From contig JBFWQW010000006.1 of assembly GCA_050249235.1 (NCBI GenBank), positions 1 through 59,738 of the forward strand: a stretch of 59,738 nucleotides of DNA. Reading direction: 5' to 3'. Under the pieces are notes generated by a model, which was not told the origin of the DNA, made no database searches, and saw only the letters and a list, made by a program, of their open reading frames with translations. The stretch comes from JAEKLB01 sp050249235 (GTDB taxonomy: Bacteria > Actinomycetota > Acidimicrobiia > Acidimicrobiales > CADCSY01). The position numbers and the translations under genes are program-made. Positions within the stretch are counted from its first letter, which is position 1, and each line of letters opens with the position of its first letter. This document shows positions 17,706-25,978 of the stretch, piece by piece.

Positions 17706-18467
17706 ATGGACCTGACCCTGAAGGTCTGGCGCCAGGCCGGGCCCACGGCCCCCGGCGCCCTGGAGACCTACGAGGTCCCCGGGATCAGCGAGGACATGTC
17801 GTTCCTCGAGATGCTCGACGTGCTGAACGAGCGGCTCACGGTGGCCGGCAACGAGCCCATCGCCTTCGAGCACGACTGCCGCGAGGGCATCTGCGGCTCG
17901 TGCGGCGTGATGGTCGACGGCCAGGCCCACGGCCCCCAGAAGGGCACGGCCACCTGCCAGCTCCACATGCGGAAGTTCAACGACGGCGACACGATCGTCG
18001 TCGAGCCGTGGCGCGCGGCCGCCTTCCCGGTGGTGCGCGACCTCGTCGTCAACCGGTCGGCCTTCGACCGCATCATCGAGGCCGGCGGCTACATCTCGGC
18101 GAACACCGGTGCGGCCCAGGAGGCCAACCTCACCCTGGTCCCGAAGCCGGCGGCCGACCTGGCCATGGACGCGGCGGCCTGCATCGGCTGCGGCGCCTGC
18201 GTGGCGGCCTGCCCCAACTCGGCGGCCCAGCTGTTCACGGCGGCGAAGCTGGCCCACCTCAACCTGCTCCCCCAGGGCCAGCCGGAGCGCTGGAAGCGGA
18301 CCGAGGCCATGGTCGAGACGATGGAGCAGCACTTCGGCTCCTGCACGAACCACGGTGAGTGCCACGAGGCCTGTCCCAAGGAGATCAGCCTCGACTTCAT
18401 CGCCTACATGAACCGCGACTACCTGAAAGCCAAGGCCAAGAACCGCGGTCTCATCGGCCAGCGCTGA
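17706..18467 (+). CDS. sdhB: Succinate dehydrogenase iron-sulfur subunit
   Basis: A 253-residue iron-sulfur protein. The N-terminal plant-type ferredoxin domain has the 2Fe-2S cysteines CREGICGSCG and, later, CQLH. The C-terminal domain has CIGCGACVAACPNS and a further C...CHEACP set for the 4Fe-4S and 3Fe-4S clusters. It carries electrons from the flavin in SdhA to the haem-bearing SdhC. Its ATG directly follows the sdhA stop codon, which implies translational coupling. No obvious terminator follows before the convergent glycosyltransferase gene 13 bp away. Confidence 0.95.
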   Translation: MDLTLKVWRQAGPTAPGALETYEVPGISEDMSFLEMLDVLNERLTVAGNEPIAFEHDCREGICGSCGVMVDGQAHGPQKGTATCQLHMRKFNDGDTIVVEPWRAAAFPVVRDLVVNRSAFDRIIEAGGYISANTGAAQEANLTLVPKPAADLAMDAAACIGCGACVAACPNSAAQLFTAAKLAHLNLLPQGQPERWKRTEAMVETMEQHFGSCTNHGECHEACPKEISLDFIAYMNRDYLKAKAKNRGLIGQR

Positions 18468-18480
18468 CCCTCTCTCCCGT

Positions 18481-19602
18481 TCAGGGGTGGGGTGGGAGCA
18501 GTCGCTCGTAGATCGCCCGGGTGGCGTCGCCGGACCGGGAGCGGTCGGGCTCGGCCGGGGGGGGCGGCGGGTTGGTGAGGGCGGCGAGCAGTCCCTCGGT
18601 CCACGCCCCGGCGTCGTAGGGCAGCGGCTCGATGCCGTGGCGCTCGGCCTCCTCGGCCAGCGCGTCCGAGACGAGCACGGGGGTGCCGTTGGCGGCGGCC
18701 TGCTGGAGCACGCCCGAGAGCGCACCCCGGGTGTACGGCAGCACGGCCACGTCGGCGGCCGCGGCCCAGAGGTCCATCTCCTCGTCCTCGAGCCAGCCGA
18801 TCCGGCCGTTCACCCCGGGCAGGCCGAGGAGGGTGTCCAGGTCGGCGAACGGGTCGAACAGCGAGCCCACCAGCCATAGGCCGGCGTCGGGCCGGGCGGC
18901 GTGCACGGCCGGCCAGGCCCGGACCAGGAGCTCGATGCCCTTGTAGGGCCGCATGATCCCGAGGAGGAGCACGATCGGGTCGTCGCCCAGGCCGAGACGC
19001 TCCCGGGCCGCGGCCCGGCCGCCGGGGACGGCGGCGTAGGCCGACGCCGGCCGCACGACCTCCACCGACGCGCCGGGGAGTCCCCGGCGGACGAGGTCGA
19101 CGTCGCCCGGGGTGTGGACGACGATGACGTCGGCGTGGCGCAGCCGGTCGAACTGGCGGTCCGACGCGGCGTCGCCGCCTTCGAACGGCACGACGTCGTG
19201 GACCGTCGCCACGATCGGCACGAACCGGTGGAGCACCGTCAGGAGGATCGGGTCGAAGCGAGCCGTGATCCCGGTCTGGACGTGCACGACGTCGGGGCGC
19301 ACCCGCGCCACCGCGACCAGCAGCGCGACCGAGCGACGGGCCGTCTCGACGAGCCGGCGGGCGTAGAAGCGGGCCCTGCCCATGCCGAGGACCTCGTCGC
19401 CCCAGGCGATCTTCGGCAGTGCCGGCGCCCCCCGGGAGCGGCCGGCGGCCGCCGTGCTCAGGCGGGCGTCGACCCCGGCGGCCACCAGCTCGTCGCAGAG
19501 CATCTCGGAGTAGCGCATGATCCCGCCCCGGTCGGAGCCGTCGACCACGAGGACGCGGATGGGCGCCGTCACCGCCCCCCCGTCCGAACCGGCGTCGTCC
19601 AC
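18481..19602 (-). CDS. GT4-like glycosyltransferase
   Basis: A 373-residue GT-B fold glycosyltransferase. The N-terminal half holds RVLVVDGSDRGGIMRYSEMLCDELVAAGVDARL and VATVHDVVPFEGG, typical of the acceptor domain. The C-terminal half has LLGIMRPYKGIELLVRAW and the donor-site segment VLPYTRGALSGVLQQAAANGTPVLVSDALAEE, matching the GT4 E-x7-E region with Gly/Ser variation. The sugar donor and acceptor are unknown. The start is uncertain: GTG 19602 is annotated, but GTG 19572, just before APIRVLVVDGS, is possible. It is convergent with sdhCAB and downstream of a small unknown gene. Confidence 0.82.
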   Translation of the reverse strand: MDDAGSDGGAVTAPIRVLVVDGSDRGGIMRYSEMLCDELVAAGVDARLSTAAAGRSRGAPALPKIAWGDEVLGMGRARFYARRLVETARRSVALLVAVARVRPDVVHVQTGITARFDPILLTVLHRFVPIVATVHDVVPFEGGDAASDRQFDRLRHADVIVVHTPGDVDLVRRGLPGASVEVVRPASAYAAVPGGRAAARERLGLGDDPIVLLLGIMRPYKGIELLVRAWPAVHAARPDAGLWLVGSLFDPFADLDTLLGLPGVNGRIGWLEDEEMDLWAAAADVAVLPYTRGALSGVLQQAAANGTPVLVSDALAEEAERHGIEPLPYDAGAWTEGLLAALTNPPPPPAEPDRSRSGDATRAIYERLLPPHP

Positions 19603-19702
19603 CCCGGAGGTCTCGTCGCCCGCGGTCGGCGACTTGACCTCCGAGCAGGGTGTCGGCCGCCGGGGAGGAAGGCCCGTCCGGCCGCGGGTCCCAGCACCCG
19701 GA

Positions 19703-20086
19703 TCACCCCGCCACGGCCAGCTCGGCGGCCACGTCGAGGGCGACCGCCTCGTCGCCGACGAGCAGCTCGCCGAACAGGAGGCCGGCGTCGAACTCGGCGT
19801 CGAGGCCCAGCGGCACCCGGTCGCCCCGGTCGTCGTCCGGGTGCTCGACCGCCAGCGCGAACGCCTCGAGGCCCACCGTCCAGCGCCCCTCGCCCTCGTC
19901 CGTCAGGCTCAGCCAGAGCCCGTCGGACCGGAGGTCGCAGGTGTCACGGGGGGGGAGGGCCAGCTCGTCGTCACGGAGCACGAGCAGCTGCCCCCCGTGG
20001 CGCACCTCCACGTCGACCGACGCCCGCAGCTCGCCCAACCGCACCCCGAGGTGACCATCGGGCCAGCTGAGCCGGAAGGCACGCAC
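19703..20086 (-). CDS. Unknown protein downstream of malate dehydrogenase
   Basis: A 127-residue acidic protein with alternating hydrophobic strands (VRAFRLSWPDGHLGVRLGELRASVDVEVRHGGQLLVL, GLWLSLTDEGEGRWTVGLEAFALAVEH), suggesting a beta-sandwich or barrel. I do not recognise a named family. The GTG start at 20086 lies 14 bp beyond the mdh stop codon, with no strong ribosome binding site. Codon use is typical of the window and the frame has a well-formed protein-like composition, so the gene is likely real. Its position suggests co-transcription with mdh. Confidence 0.6.
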   Translation of the reverse strand: MRAFRLSWPDGHLGVRLGELRASVDVEVRHGGQLLVLRDDELALPPRDTCDLRSDGLWLSLTDEGEGRWTVGLEAFALAVEHPDDDRGDRVPLGLDAEFDAGLLFGELLVGDEAVALDVAAELAVAG

Positions 20087-20100
20087 CCGGTCGGGCCCGC

Positions 20101-21087
20101 TCAGATCAGGCCGAGCTGCTGCACCGCGTCTCGCTCCTCGGCCAGCTCGGCGTTGGAGGCGTCGATGCGGGCCCGGGAGAGGTCGTCGATCTCGAGGCCG
20201 GGGACGATCGACCAGTCGCCGCCCGAGGTGGTGACCGGGAACGACGTGATCAGGCCCTCGGGCACGTCGTACGAGCCGTCGGAGTACACACCCATCGACA
20301 CCCAGTCGCCGTCGGGGGTCCCCATGGCCCAGTCGCGCACGTGGTCGATCGCGGCGTTGGCCGCCGACGCCGCGCTCGACGAGCCCCGGGCCGCGATGAT
20401 CGCCGCCCCCCGCTGCTGCACCGTGGGGATGAAGTCGTCGACGACCCACGCCCGGTCGTCCACCAGCTCGGCCGCCGACCGGCCGCCGACCTCGGCGTGG
20501 AAGACGTCCGGGTACTGCGTGGCCGAGTGGTTGCCCCAGATCGTCATGCGGGTGACGTCGCGCACCGGGACGCCGACCTTGGCCGCCAGCTGGGCCTTGG
20601 CCCGGTTGTGGTCGAGCCGGGTCATGGCCGTGAAGCGACGGGGGTCGATGCCGGGCGCGTTGCGCTGGGCGATCAGGCAGTTCGTGTTGGCCGGGTTGCC
20701 GACCACGAGGACCTTCACGTCGTCGGCCGCCCGATCGGAGAGGGCCTTGCCCTGCACGGTGAAGATGGCGCCGTTGGCCTCGAGGAGGTCGGCCCGCTCC
20801 ATGCCGGCGGTGCGGGGCCGCGAGCCGACGAGGAGGGCGACGCTCACGCCGTCGAACGCCTCGTCGGCGCTGTCCGTGCCGACGACCGACTCGAGGAGCG
20901 GGAAGGCGCAGTCGTCGAGCTCCATCGCCACGCCCTCGAGCGCGCCCAGCGCCGGCGTGATCTCGAGCAGGCGGAGGTGCACCGGCTGGTCGGGTCCGAG
21001 CATCGCGCCGCTGGCGATGCGGAACAGGAGGCTGTAGCCGATCTGGCCGGCGGCACCGGTGACGGCGACGCGAACGGGGTCCTTCAC
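20101..21087 (-). CDS. mdh: Malate dehydrogenase
   Basis: A 328-residue NAD-dependent malate dehydrogenase of the group 2 (cytosolic-like) type, which interconverts malate and oxaloacetate. The nucleotide-binding motif is TGAAGQIGYSLLFRIASG, the substrate arginine loop is SRPRTAGMERADLL, the NPANTN motif is present, and the catalytic histidine is in WGNHSATQYPD. The GTG start at 21087 is preceded by AAGGAG at 8 nt. A TAGCGT box at 21127-21132 probably marks its promoter. It is divergent from icd, the next upstream TCA-cycle enzyme. Confidence 0.95.
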   Translation of the reverse strand: MKDPVRVAVTGAAGQIGYSLLFRIASGAMLGPDQPVHLRLLEITPALGALEGVAMELDDCAFPLLESVVGTDSADEAFDGVSVALLVGSRPRTAGMERADLLEANGAIFTVQGKALSDRAADDVKVLVVGNPANTNCLIAQRNAPGIDPRRFTAMTRLDHNRAKAQLAAKVGVPVRDVTRMTIWGNHSATQYPDVFHAEVGGRSAAELVDDRAWVVDDFIPTVQQRGAAIIAARGSSSAASAANAAIDHVRDWAMGTPDGDWVSMGVYSDGSYDVPEGLITSFPVTTSGGDWSIVPGLEIDDLSRARIDASNAELAEERDAVQQLGLI

Positions 21088-21126
21088 CGAAGAGGCTCCT
21101 TGTCGAGGGGACCGCGGGTCGTGCGG

Positions 21127-21132
21127 ACGCTA
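21127..21132 (-). promoter_or_regulatory. Putative -10 element of mdh
   Basis: TAGCGT on the minus strand, about 40 bp upstream of the mdh start. This leaves a leader that carries the AAGGAG ribosome binding site. Confidence 0.4.
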
Positions 21133-21166
21133 GACCGGCCGGTGGAGGAGACCCCAACCGGCGCCC

Positions 21167-21210
21167 CGGCCGGCTGCTCGGCCGGCTGCTCGGCCGGCTG
21201 GCCGGCCGGC
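21167..21210. repeat. 12-bp GC repeat between mdh and icd
   Basis: CGGCCGGCTGCT occurs at 21167 and 21179, then a variant at 21191 ending GGC, followed by CGGCCGGCCGAT. It lies in the 215-bp gap between the divergent genes, between their two putative -10 boxes. Confidence 0.7.
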
Positions 21211-21257
21211 CGATCGGTCGACCGCTCACCGGCTCGGAGCCGCCGGCCGGGCCGCCC

Positions 21258-21263
21258 TAGTGT
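21258..21263 (+). promoter_or_regulatory. Putative -10 element of icd
   Basis: TAGTGT on the plus strand, 39 bp before the icd ATG. A GAGGAG ribosome binding site lies between. Confidence 0.4.
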
Positions 21264-21302
21264 CTCCGGCACCGATCGAGTCGCCCCGAGGAGTCAGCGA
21301 AC

Positions 21303-22520
21303 ATGCCGAAGATCAAGGTCGTGAACCCCGTCGTCGAGATGGACGGCGACGAGATGACGCGGATCATCTGGCAGTTCATCAAGGAGCAGCTGATCCTGCC
21401 GTACCTCGACGTCGACCTGAAGTACTACGACCTCGGCATCGAGCACCGCGACGCCACGGACGACCAGGTCACCGTCGACTCGGCCGAGGCCACCAAGCGC
21501 TACGGCGTGGCCGTGAAGTGCGCCACCATCACGCCCGACGAGGCCCGCGTCGAGGAGTTCGGCCTGAAGCAGATGTGGCGGAGCCCGAACGGCACCATCC
21601 GCAACATCCTCGGCGGCGTGATCTTCCGCGAGCCCATCGTGATCTCGAACATCCCCCGGCTCGTCCCCGGCTGGACGAAGCCGATCGTCATCGGCCGTCA
21701 CGCCCACGGCGACCAGTACCGCGCCACCGACTTCAGGGTGCCCGGGCCCGGCACGGTCACGATGACCTACACCCCGGCCGACGGCGGCGCCCCGATGGAG
21801 CTCCACGTCGCCGACTTCACCGGCGGCGGGGTGGCGATGGGCATGTACAACTTCGACGACTCGATCCGCGACTTCGCCCGGGCGTCGATGCGCTACGGCC
21901 TCGACCGGGGCTGGCCCGTCTACCTGTCGACGAAGAACACGATCCTCAAGGCCTACGACGGCCGCTTCAAGGACCTGTTCGCCGAGGTGTTCGAGAGCGA
22001 GTTCAAGGCCGACTTCGAGGCGGCCGGGATCAGCTACGAGCATCGCCTCATCGACGACATGGTCGCCGCCGCCATGAAGTGGGAGGGCGGCTACGTCTGG
22101 GCCTGCAAGAACTACGACGGCGACGTGCAGTCCGACACCGTGGCCCAGGGCTTCGGCTCGCTCGGGCTCATGACCTCGGTGCTCATGACCCCCGACGGCA
22201 GGACCGTCGAGGCCGAGGCCGCCCACGGCACCGTCACCCGCCACTACCGCGAGCACCAGAAGGGCAACAAGACCTCGACCAACCCGATCGCGTCGATCTT
22301 CGCCTGGACCCGGGGCCTGGCCCACCGGGGCAAGCTCGACGGCACTCCCGAGGTCACCGCCTTCGCCGACGCCCTCGAGGCCGTGTGCATCGAGGCGGTC
22401 GAGGCCGGTCAGATGACCAAGGACCTCTCGCTGATGATCTCGAAGGACGCCCCCTGGCTCACCACGGAGGAGTTCCTCGCCGCCCTCGACGACCGGCTCC
22501 GGGCGAAGATGGCCGGCTGA
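21303..22520 (+). CDS. icd: NADP-dependent isocitrate dehydrogenase
   Basis: A 405-residue homodimeric isocitrate dehydrogenase of the type shared with eukaryotic cytosolic enzymes, not the monomeric type. The substrate-binding segment KSPNGTIRNILGG is present as RSPNGTIRNILGG, followed by RHAHGDQYRATDF. The metal-binding region is LIDDMVAAAMKWEGGYVWACKNYDGDVQSD, and the coenzyme region is EAEAAHGTVTRHYREHQKG. It converts isocitrate to 2-oxoglutarate and NADPH. ATG 21303 follows GAGGAG. It is divergent from mdh. Confidence 0.96.
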   Translation: MPKIKVVNPVVEMDGDEMTRIIWQFIKEQLILPYLDVDLKYYDLGIEHRDATDDQVTVDSAEATKRYGVAVKCATITPDEARVEEFGLKQMWRSPNGTIRNILGGVIFREPIVISNIPRLVPGWTKPIVIGRHAHGDQYRATDFRVPGPGTVTMTYTPADGGAPMELHVADFTGGGVAMGMYNFDDSIRDFARASMRYGLDRGWPVYLSTKNTILKAYDGRFKDLFAEVFESEFKADFEAAGISYEHRLIDDMVAAAMKWEGGYVWACKNYDGDVQSDTVAQGFGSLGLMTSVLMTPDGRTVEAEAAHGTVTRHYREHQKGNKTSTNPIASIFAWTRGLAHRGKLDGTPEVTAFADALEAVCIEAVEAGQMTKDLSLMISKDAPWLTTEEFLAALDDRLRAKMAG

Positions 22521-22575
22521 ACGACGGCTCGCCGGCCGGGGGGTCACGCCCCGCCCGGTCGAGGCCGCGGCCCGG

Positions 22576-23442
22576 TCAGGCCGGCGCGAGGCCGAGCTGG
22601 GCGCAGACCTCGAGGGCGGCCTGCGAGAAGTTCATGGTGATGAGGTGCAGGCCGGGCGCGCCCCGGTCGAGCAGCGTCCCGGCCAGGTCGACGGCCACGT
22701 CGACGGCGACCTTGCGGACCGCGGCCGGATCGCCGTCGGCGGCGTCGAGCCGGGCCTCGAGCTCGTCGGGGATGGTGGTGCGGTTGACGGCGGCCATCCG
22801 CCGGACGCTGTCGACGGTCGTGAAGAGCATGAGCCCGGGCAGCACCGGCTTCTCGACGCCGAGGGCGGCGAGGTCGTCGAGCAGCCGCAGGTAGTCGTCG
22901 GCCACGAAGAAGAAGTTGGTGATCCCGAAGTCGGCCAGGGTCAGCTTCTCGGCCAGGTGGCGGCGGTCGGACACGAGGTCGGGCGACCGGGGGTGGCCTT
23001 CCGGGATGGCGGCCACACCGATCGAGAAGTCGCCGATCGACCGGGCCAGCTCGATGAGCTCGACCGCGTAGGTGAAGTCGCTCGGGTGGTCGAGACCGTC
23101 GGCGGGCGGGTCGCCGCCGAGGGCCAGCAGGTTCTGCACCCCGATGTCGCGGTAGCCGACCACGAGCTCCTCGATCTCGTCCCGTCGCTGGGCGACGCAG
23201 GTCAGGTGCGGGAGCACCGTCATCGAGGTGTCGGCGTGGATGTGCTCGACGATCGCCCGGGTCTGCGCCCGGCTGGAGCCGAGCGCCCCGTAGGTGACCG
23301 AGACGAACGACGGGCCGATCGGCTCGAGCCGCTGCAGCACCTTCTCGAGCCGCTGGGCCTGCTCCTCCGTCTTGCCCGGGAAGAACTCGAACGACGTCGT
23401 CGGGCCGGCCGCCAGCAGGTCGGCGATCTTGGTCACGACCAC
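22576..23442 (-). CDS. metF: Methylenetetrahydrofolate reductase
   Basis: A 288-residue flavoprotein of the MetF family that reduces 5,10-methylene-THF to 5-methyl-THF for methionine synthesis. Key segments are TSFEFFPGKTEEQAQRLEKVLQRL, FVSVTYGALGSS, PHLTCVAQRRDEIEELV, NLLALGGDPPADG and IGVAAIPEGHPRS, each matching the barrel strands that hold FAD and folate. The GTG at 23442 is preferred because GGGAG precedes it closely and the conserved region starts soon after; an ATG at 23478 would add 12 residues. It is the last gene of a minus-strand pair, 36 bp downstream of a secreted repeat protein. Confidence 0.92.
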   Translation of the reverse strand: MVVTKIADLLAAGPTTSFEFFPGKTEEQAQRLEKVLQRLEPIGPSFVSVTYGALGSSRAQTRAIVEHIHADTSMTVLPHLTCVAQRRDEIEELVVGYRDIGVQNLLALGGDPPADGLDHPSDFTYAVELIELARSIGDFSIGVAAIPEGHPRSPDLVSDRRHLAEKLTLADFGITNFFFVADDYLRLLDDLAALGVEKPVLPGLMLFTTVDSVRRMAAVNRTTIPDELEARLDAADGDPAAVRKVAVDVAVDLAGTLLDRGAPGLHLITMNFSQAALEVCAQLGLAPA

Positions 23443-23478
23443 ATTCTCTCCCGACGCCGTCGGTCCCGGGAACCTCAC

Positions 23479-25848
23479 CTACCGGCGCAGGGTCATGTCG
23501 ACGATGTTGTCGAAGAAGATGTCCTTCGGGAAGTTGTCGCCCCGGTGGAGGGCGTCGCCGAAGGCGAACACCATCCCGTCGGCCGCGGCCAGGAAGTAGC
23601 CGTCGCCCGTGAGCGTGGGCCGGATCTGCATGCCCGGGGGCTGGTGGCAGAGCCCCGTGCCGGGGATGCTGCCCTGGTAGGCGACACCGAACGAGAACAC
23701 GCCGCCGTCCCGGGCGAGCAGCCAGTAGCCGCCCGCCGGGTGGGCCGCCATCGAGATGACCGGCGCGTTGAGCACCATGCCGCCGGTCGAGCCGAAGAAG
23801 CGGGCGTCGCCGAACGAGAACACCCCGCCGTCGGCGGCGAGCAGCCAGTAGCCGTTGCCCGACGGGGTCGGCAGCAGCGAGATGATGGGCGCGTTCAGGG
23901 GCAGGCCGCCCATCGAGCCGAAGAAGCGGGCGTCGCCGAAGGAGAAGACACCGCCGTCGCGGCCGAGCAGCCAGTAGCCGTTGCCCGACGTCGTCGCGGC
24001 CAGGCCGATGATCGGCCCGTTGAGCGGCACGCCGCCCATCGACCCGTGGAAGGCGGCGTCGCCGAAGGCGAACACCCCGCCGTCCTCACCGAGGATCAGG
24101 TAGCCGTGGCCCGAGTGCGAGGCGGAGATGGCCCTCGTCCGGGTGTGGATGCCGAGGCCCGGCAGGCTCCCGAAGAAGGGCGCGCCACCGAGGGCGGCCA
24201 CGCCGCCGTTGGCGTCGAGGAGCCAGTAGCCGTTCGACGACGCCGGCTCGGGGTCGGCCGGCGGGTTCGAAGGCCGGCGGCACAGCCAAGGCGGCAGCGG
24301 GTCACCGCCGGTGGGGTCGGCCCCGAGGTGCAGGGCGTTCTTCCGCCACTGGGGCCAGGGCGGGGTGAGGGCCGGCGCGTCGATGGCGTAGGCGGCGATC
24401 CGCCCGTCGGCATCCGGCGCCGACTCCGGCACGTCGGGTCCCCGGTGGAAGCCGGCCACGATGAGCCGCCAGCCGACGCCGGGGAAGTTGGCGACGGCCG
24501 GCGAGTTGTGGAACGACCAGCCCTGGGCGACGGGCGCGGTGAGCCGCCCGCCGTCGCCGTTCATGACGAACGTGGCCCAGCCGTTGCCGACCACGATGTC
24601 GTTGCGGCCGTTGCCGTCCACGTCGGCGATGACGGGCGTGCCCACGATCTGGCCGCCGCCCTCGCCGGGCAGGTGGGGGTCGACCGCGACGTGCAGCGCC
24701 CCGTTGCCCCGGAAGGCGTAGACGACGCCGTTGTCCCCGCCGAGGACGACCTCGGGGTTGCCCCCGTCGTCGCCGGTCACGTCGCCGAGCGCCACCTCCC
24801 CACGGTTGAGCGTCCCGGTCGACACCGGCCACCCGGGCACGTTGGAGCCGTCGTCGAGGTGGATGGCGTGGACCCGGCTGCTCTCGTCGTTCTTGTAGAA
24901 GTCGCCCGTCCTGGTGACGAGCTCGGGCCGGCCGTCACCGTTGATGTCGCCGATGGCCGGGCTCCCGTAGATCGTCTCGGCGAACGTGCGCTTCCAGAGG
25001 TGGTGCACGGCGCCGCCCTGGACGTCGAGCGCCCGGATCTGGCCGCCGTCGTAGTCCTCGTCGCCGCCCGCCGTCGAGTCGCCCCCGATGAAGATCTCGA
25101 GCCGCCCGTCGCCGTCGACGTCGTAGAGGGCCGGCGACGACCAGACCGTGTCGTCGTTCCAGAGCGGGAAGCCGGGCAGCTCCTGGCCGTTGCGGTCGAG
25201 GGCGTGGATGCGGAGGTCCCAGCCGCCGAAGACCACGTCGGGGAAGCCGTCGCCGTCGACGTCGCCGACCGCCGGCGTGGAGTAGGCACCCTCGGTGTAG
25301 CCGTCCGGGTTCGGGCCCATGCCCCACACCGTGAACTCGTCCGCGCCCCGCCAGGTCCAGCGGACCCCGCCGTCCCGGTTGAACACGACCAGGCCGCCCT
25401 GCTGGTTCGGCACCCACGTGGAGGTGGCGCCGACGACGATCTCGACCTTGCCGTCCTTGTCGAGGTCGGCCACCGTCGGCCCGGCCTCGACCGCGGTCGG
25501 ATGGGCGCCGTCGGGCTGGACCTTCTGGGGCCAGCCCGGCAGGTCGTTGCCCGACTTGTCGTACACGTGCAGCCAACCCTCGAGGTCGCCGATGACGATC
25601 TCCGGCGTGCCGTCGCCGTCGACGTCGGCCACGGTGGGCGATGACGAGTGGAACCGGGCGTCGCCGACGCGCTCCCACGCCTGGGACAGGCTCCCCCCGA
25701 GGGCCCCGGCGGGTGGGGTGGCGACGACGGCCGAGACCGCGGCGGCGAACAGGGCGCCGGCCACCAGGCCCGCACGGGCGCGTCGGGTCCGGGCGACGGC
25801 GAGGTCCATGACCCGAGTGTCGACGGCCGATTTGTCCGACTTGAGCAT
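23479..25848 (-). CDS. Secreted FG-GAP/VCBS propeller protein with C-terminal GYWL-type repeats
   Basis: A 789-residue exported protein. An Arg-containing signal peptide (RRARAGLVAGALFAAAVSAVVATPPAGALG) is followed by about seven FG-GAP-like blades. Each has a calcium-binding Asp loop such as ADVDGDGTPEIVIGD, GDVDGDGFPDVVFGG and GDINGDGRPELVT, together forming an integrin-like beta-propeller. The last 250 residues are about six repeats of the pattern GNGYWLLAADGGVFSFGDARFFGS, common in secreted Acidimicrobiia proteins. It is presumably extracellular, with adhesive or carbohydrate-binding function unknown. ATG 25848 has GAGAAGG upstream; the ATG at 25809 is an alternative. The gene is divergent from the toroid-like protein. 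Confidence 0.85.
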   Translation of the reverse strand: MLKSDKSAVDTRVMDLAVARTRRARAGLVAGALFAAAVSAVVATPPAGALGGSLSQAWERVGDARFHSSSPTVADVDGDGTPEIVIGDLEGWLHVYDKSGNDLPGWPQKVQPDGAHPTAVEAGPTVADLDKDGKVEIVVGATSTWVPNQQGGLVVFNRDGGVRWTWRGADEFTVWGMGPNPDGYTEGAYSTPAVGDVDGDGFPDVVFGGWDLRIHALDRNGQELPGFPLWNDDTVWSSPALYDVDGDGRLEIFIGGDSTAGGDEDYDGGQIRALDVQGGAVHHLWKRTFAETIYGSPAIGDINGDGRPELVTRTGDFYKNDESSRVHAIHLDDGSNVPGWPVSTGTLNRGEVALGDVTGDDGGNPEVVLGGDNGVVYAFRGNGALHVAVDPHLPGEGGGQIVGTPVIADVDGNGRNDIVVGNGWATFVMNGDGGRLTAPVAQGWSFHNSPAVANFPGVGWRLIVAGFHRGPDVPESAPDADGRIAAYAIDAPALTPPWPQWRKNALHLGADPTGGDPLPPWLCRRPSNPPADPEPASSNGYWLLDANGGVAALGGAPFFGSLPGLGIHTRTRAISASHSGHGYLILGEDGGVFAFGDAAFHGSMGGVPLNGPIIGLAATTSGNGYWLLGRDGGVFSFGDARFFGSMGGLPLNAPIISLLPTPSGNGYWLLAADGGVFSFGDARFFGSTGGMVLNAPVISMAAHPAGGYWLLARDGGVFSFGVAYQGSIPGTGLCHQPPGMQIRPTLTGDGYFLAAADGMVFAFGDALHRGDNFPKDIFFDNIVDMTLRR

Positions 25849-25892
25849 CGACGGACCTTCTCCCCGACCCCGCCGGCCCAACCCCGCGCCCC

Positions 25893-25939
25893 CTTTCCGG
25901 CGCCCCACCCACACCTGGCGGGGGTTGGACGCCGGAAAG
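25893..25939. promoter_or_regulatory. 10-bp inverted repeat in the divergent intergenic region
   Basis: CTTTCCGGCG (25893-25902) and CGCCGGAAAG (25930-25939) are perfect complements 27 bp apart, between the two divergent starts at 25848 and 25979. It could be an operator or a transcript hairpin. No regulator is assigned. Confidence 0.4.
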
Positions 25940-25978
25940 CGGGCGAGGGCCGGTCCGGGCTGGAAAGCTGCCCGGCCT

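Noticed and set aside
21167..21210. Palindromic GGCCGGC cluster as a regulator operator
   Set aside because: It is simple 12-bp tandem GC repetition. No symmetric site distinct from the repeat is visible, so it is recorded only as a repeat.
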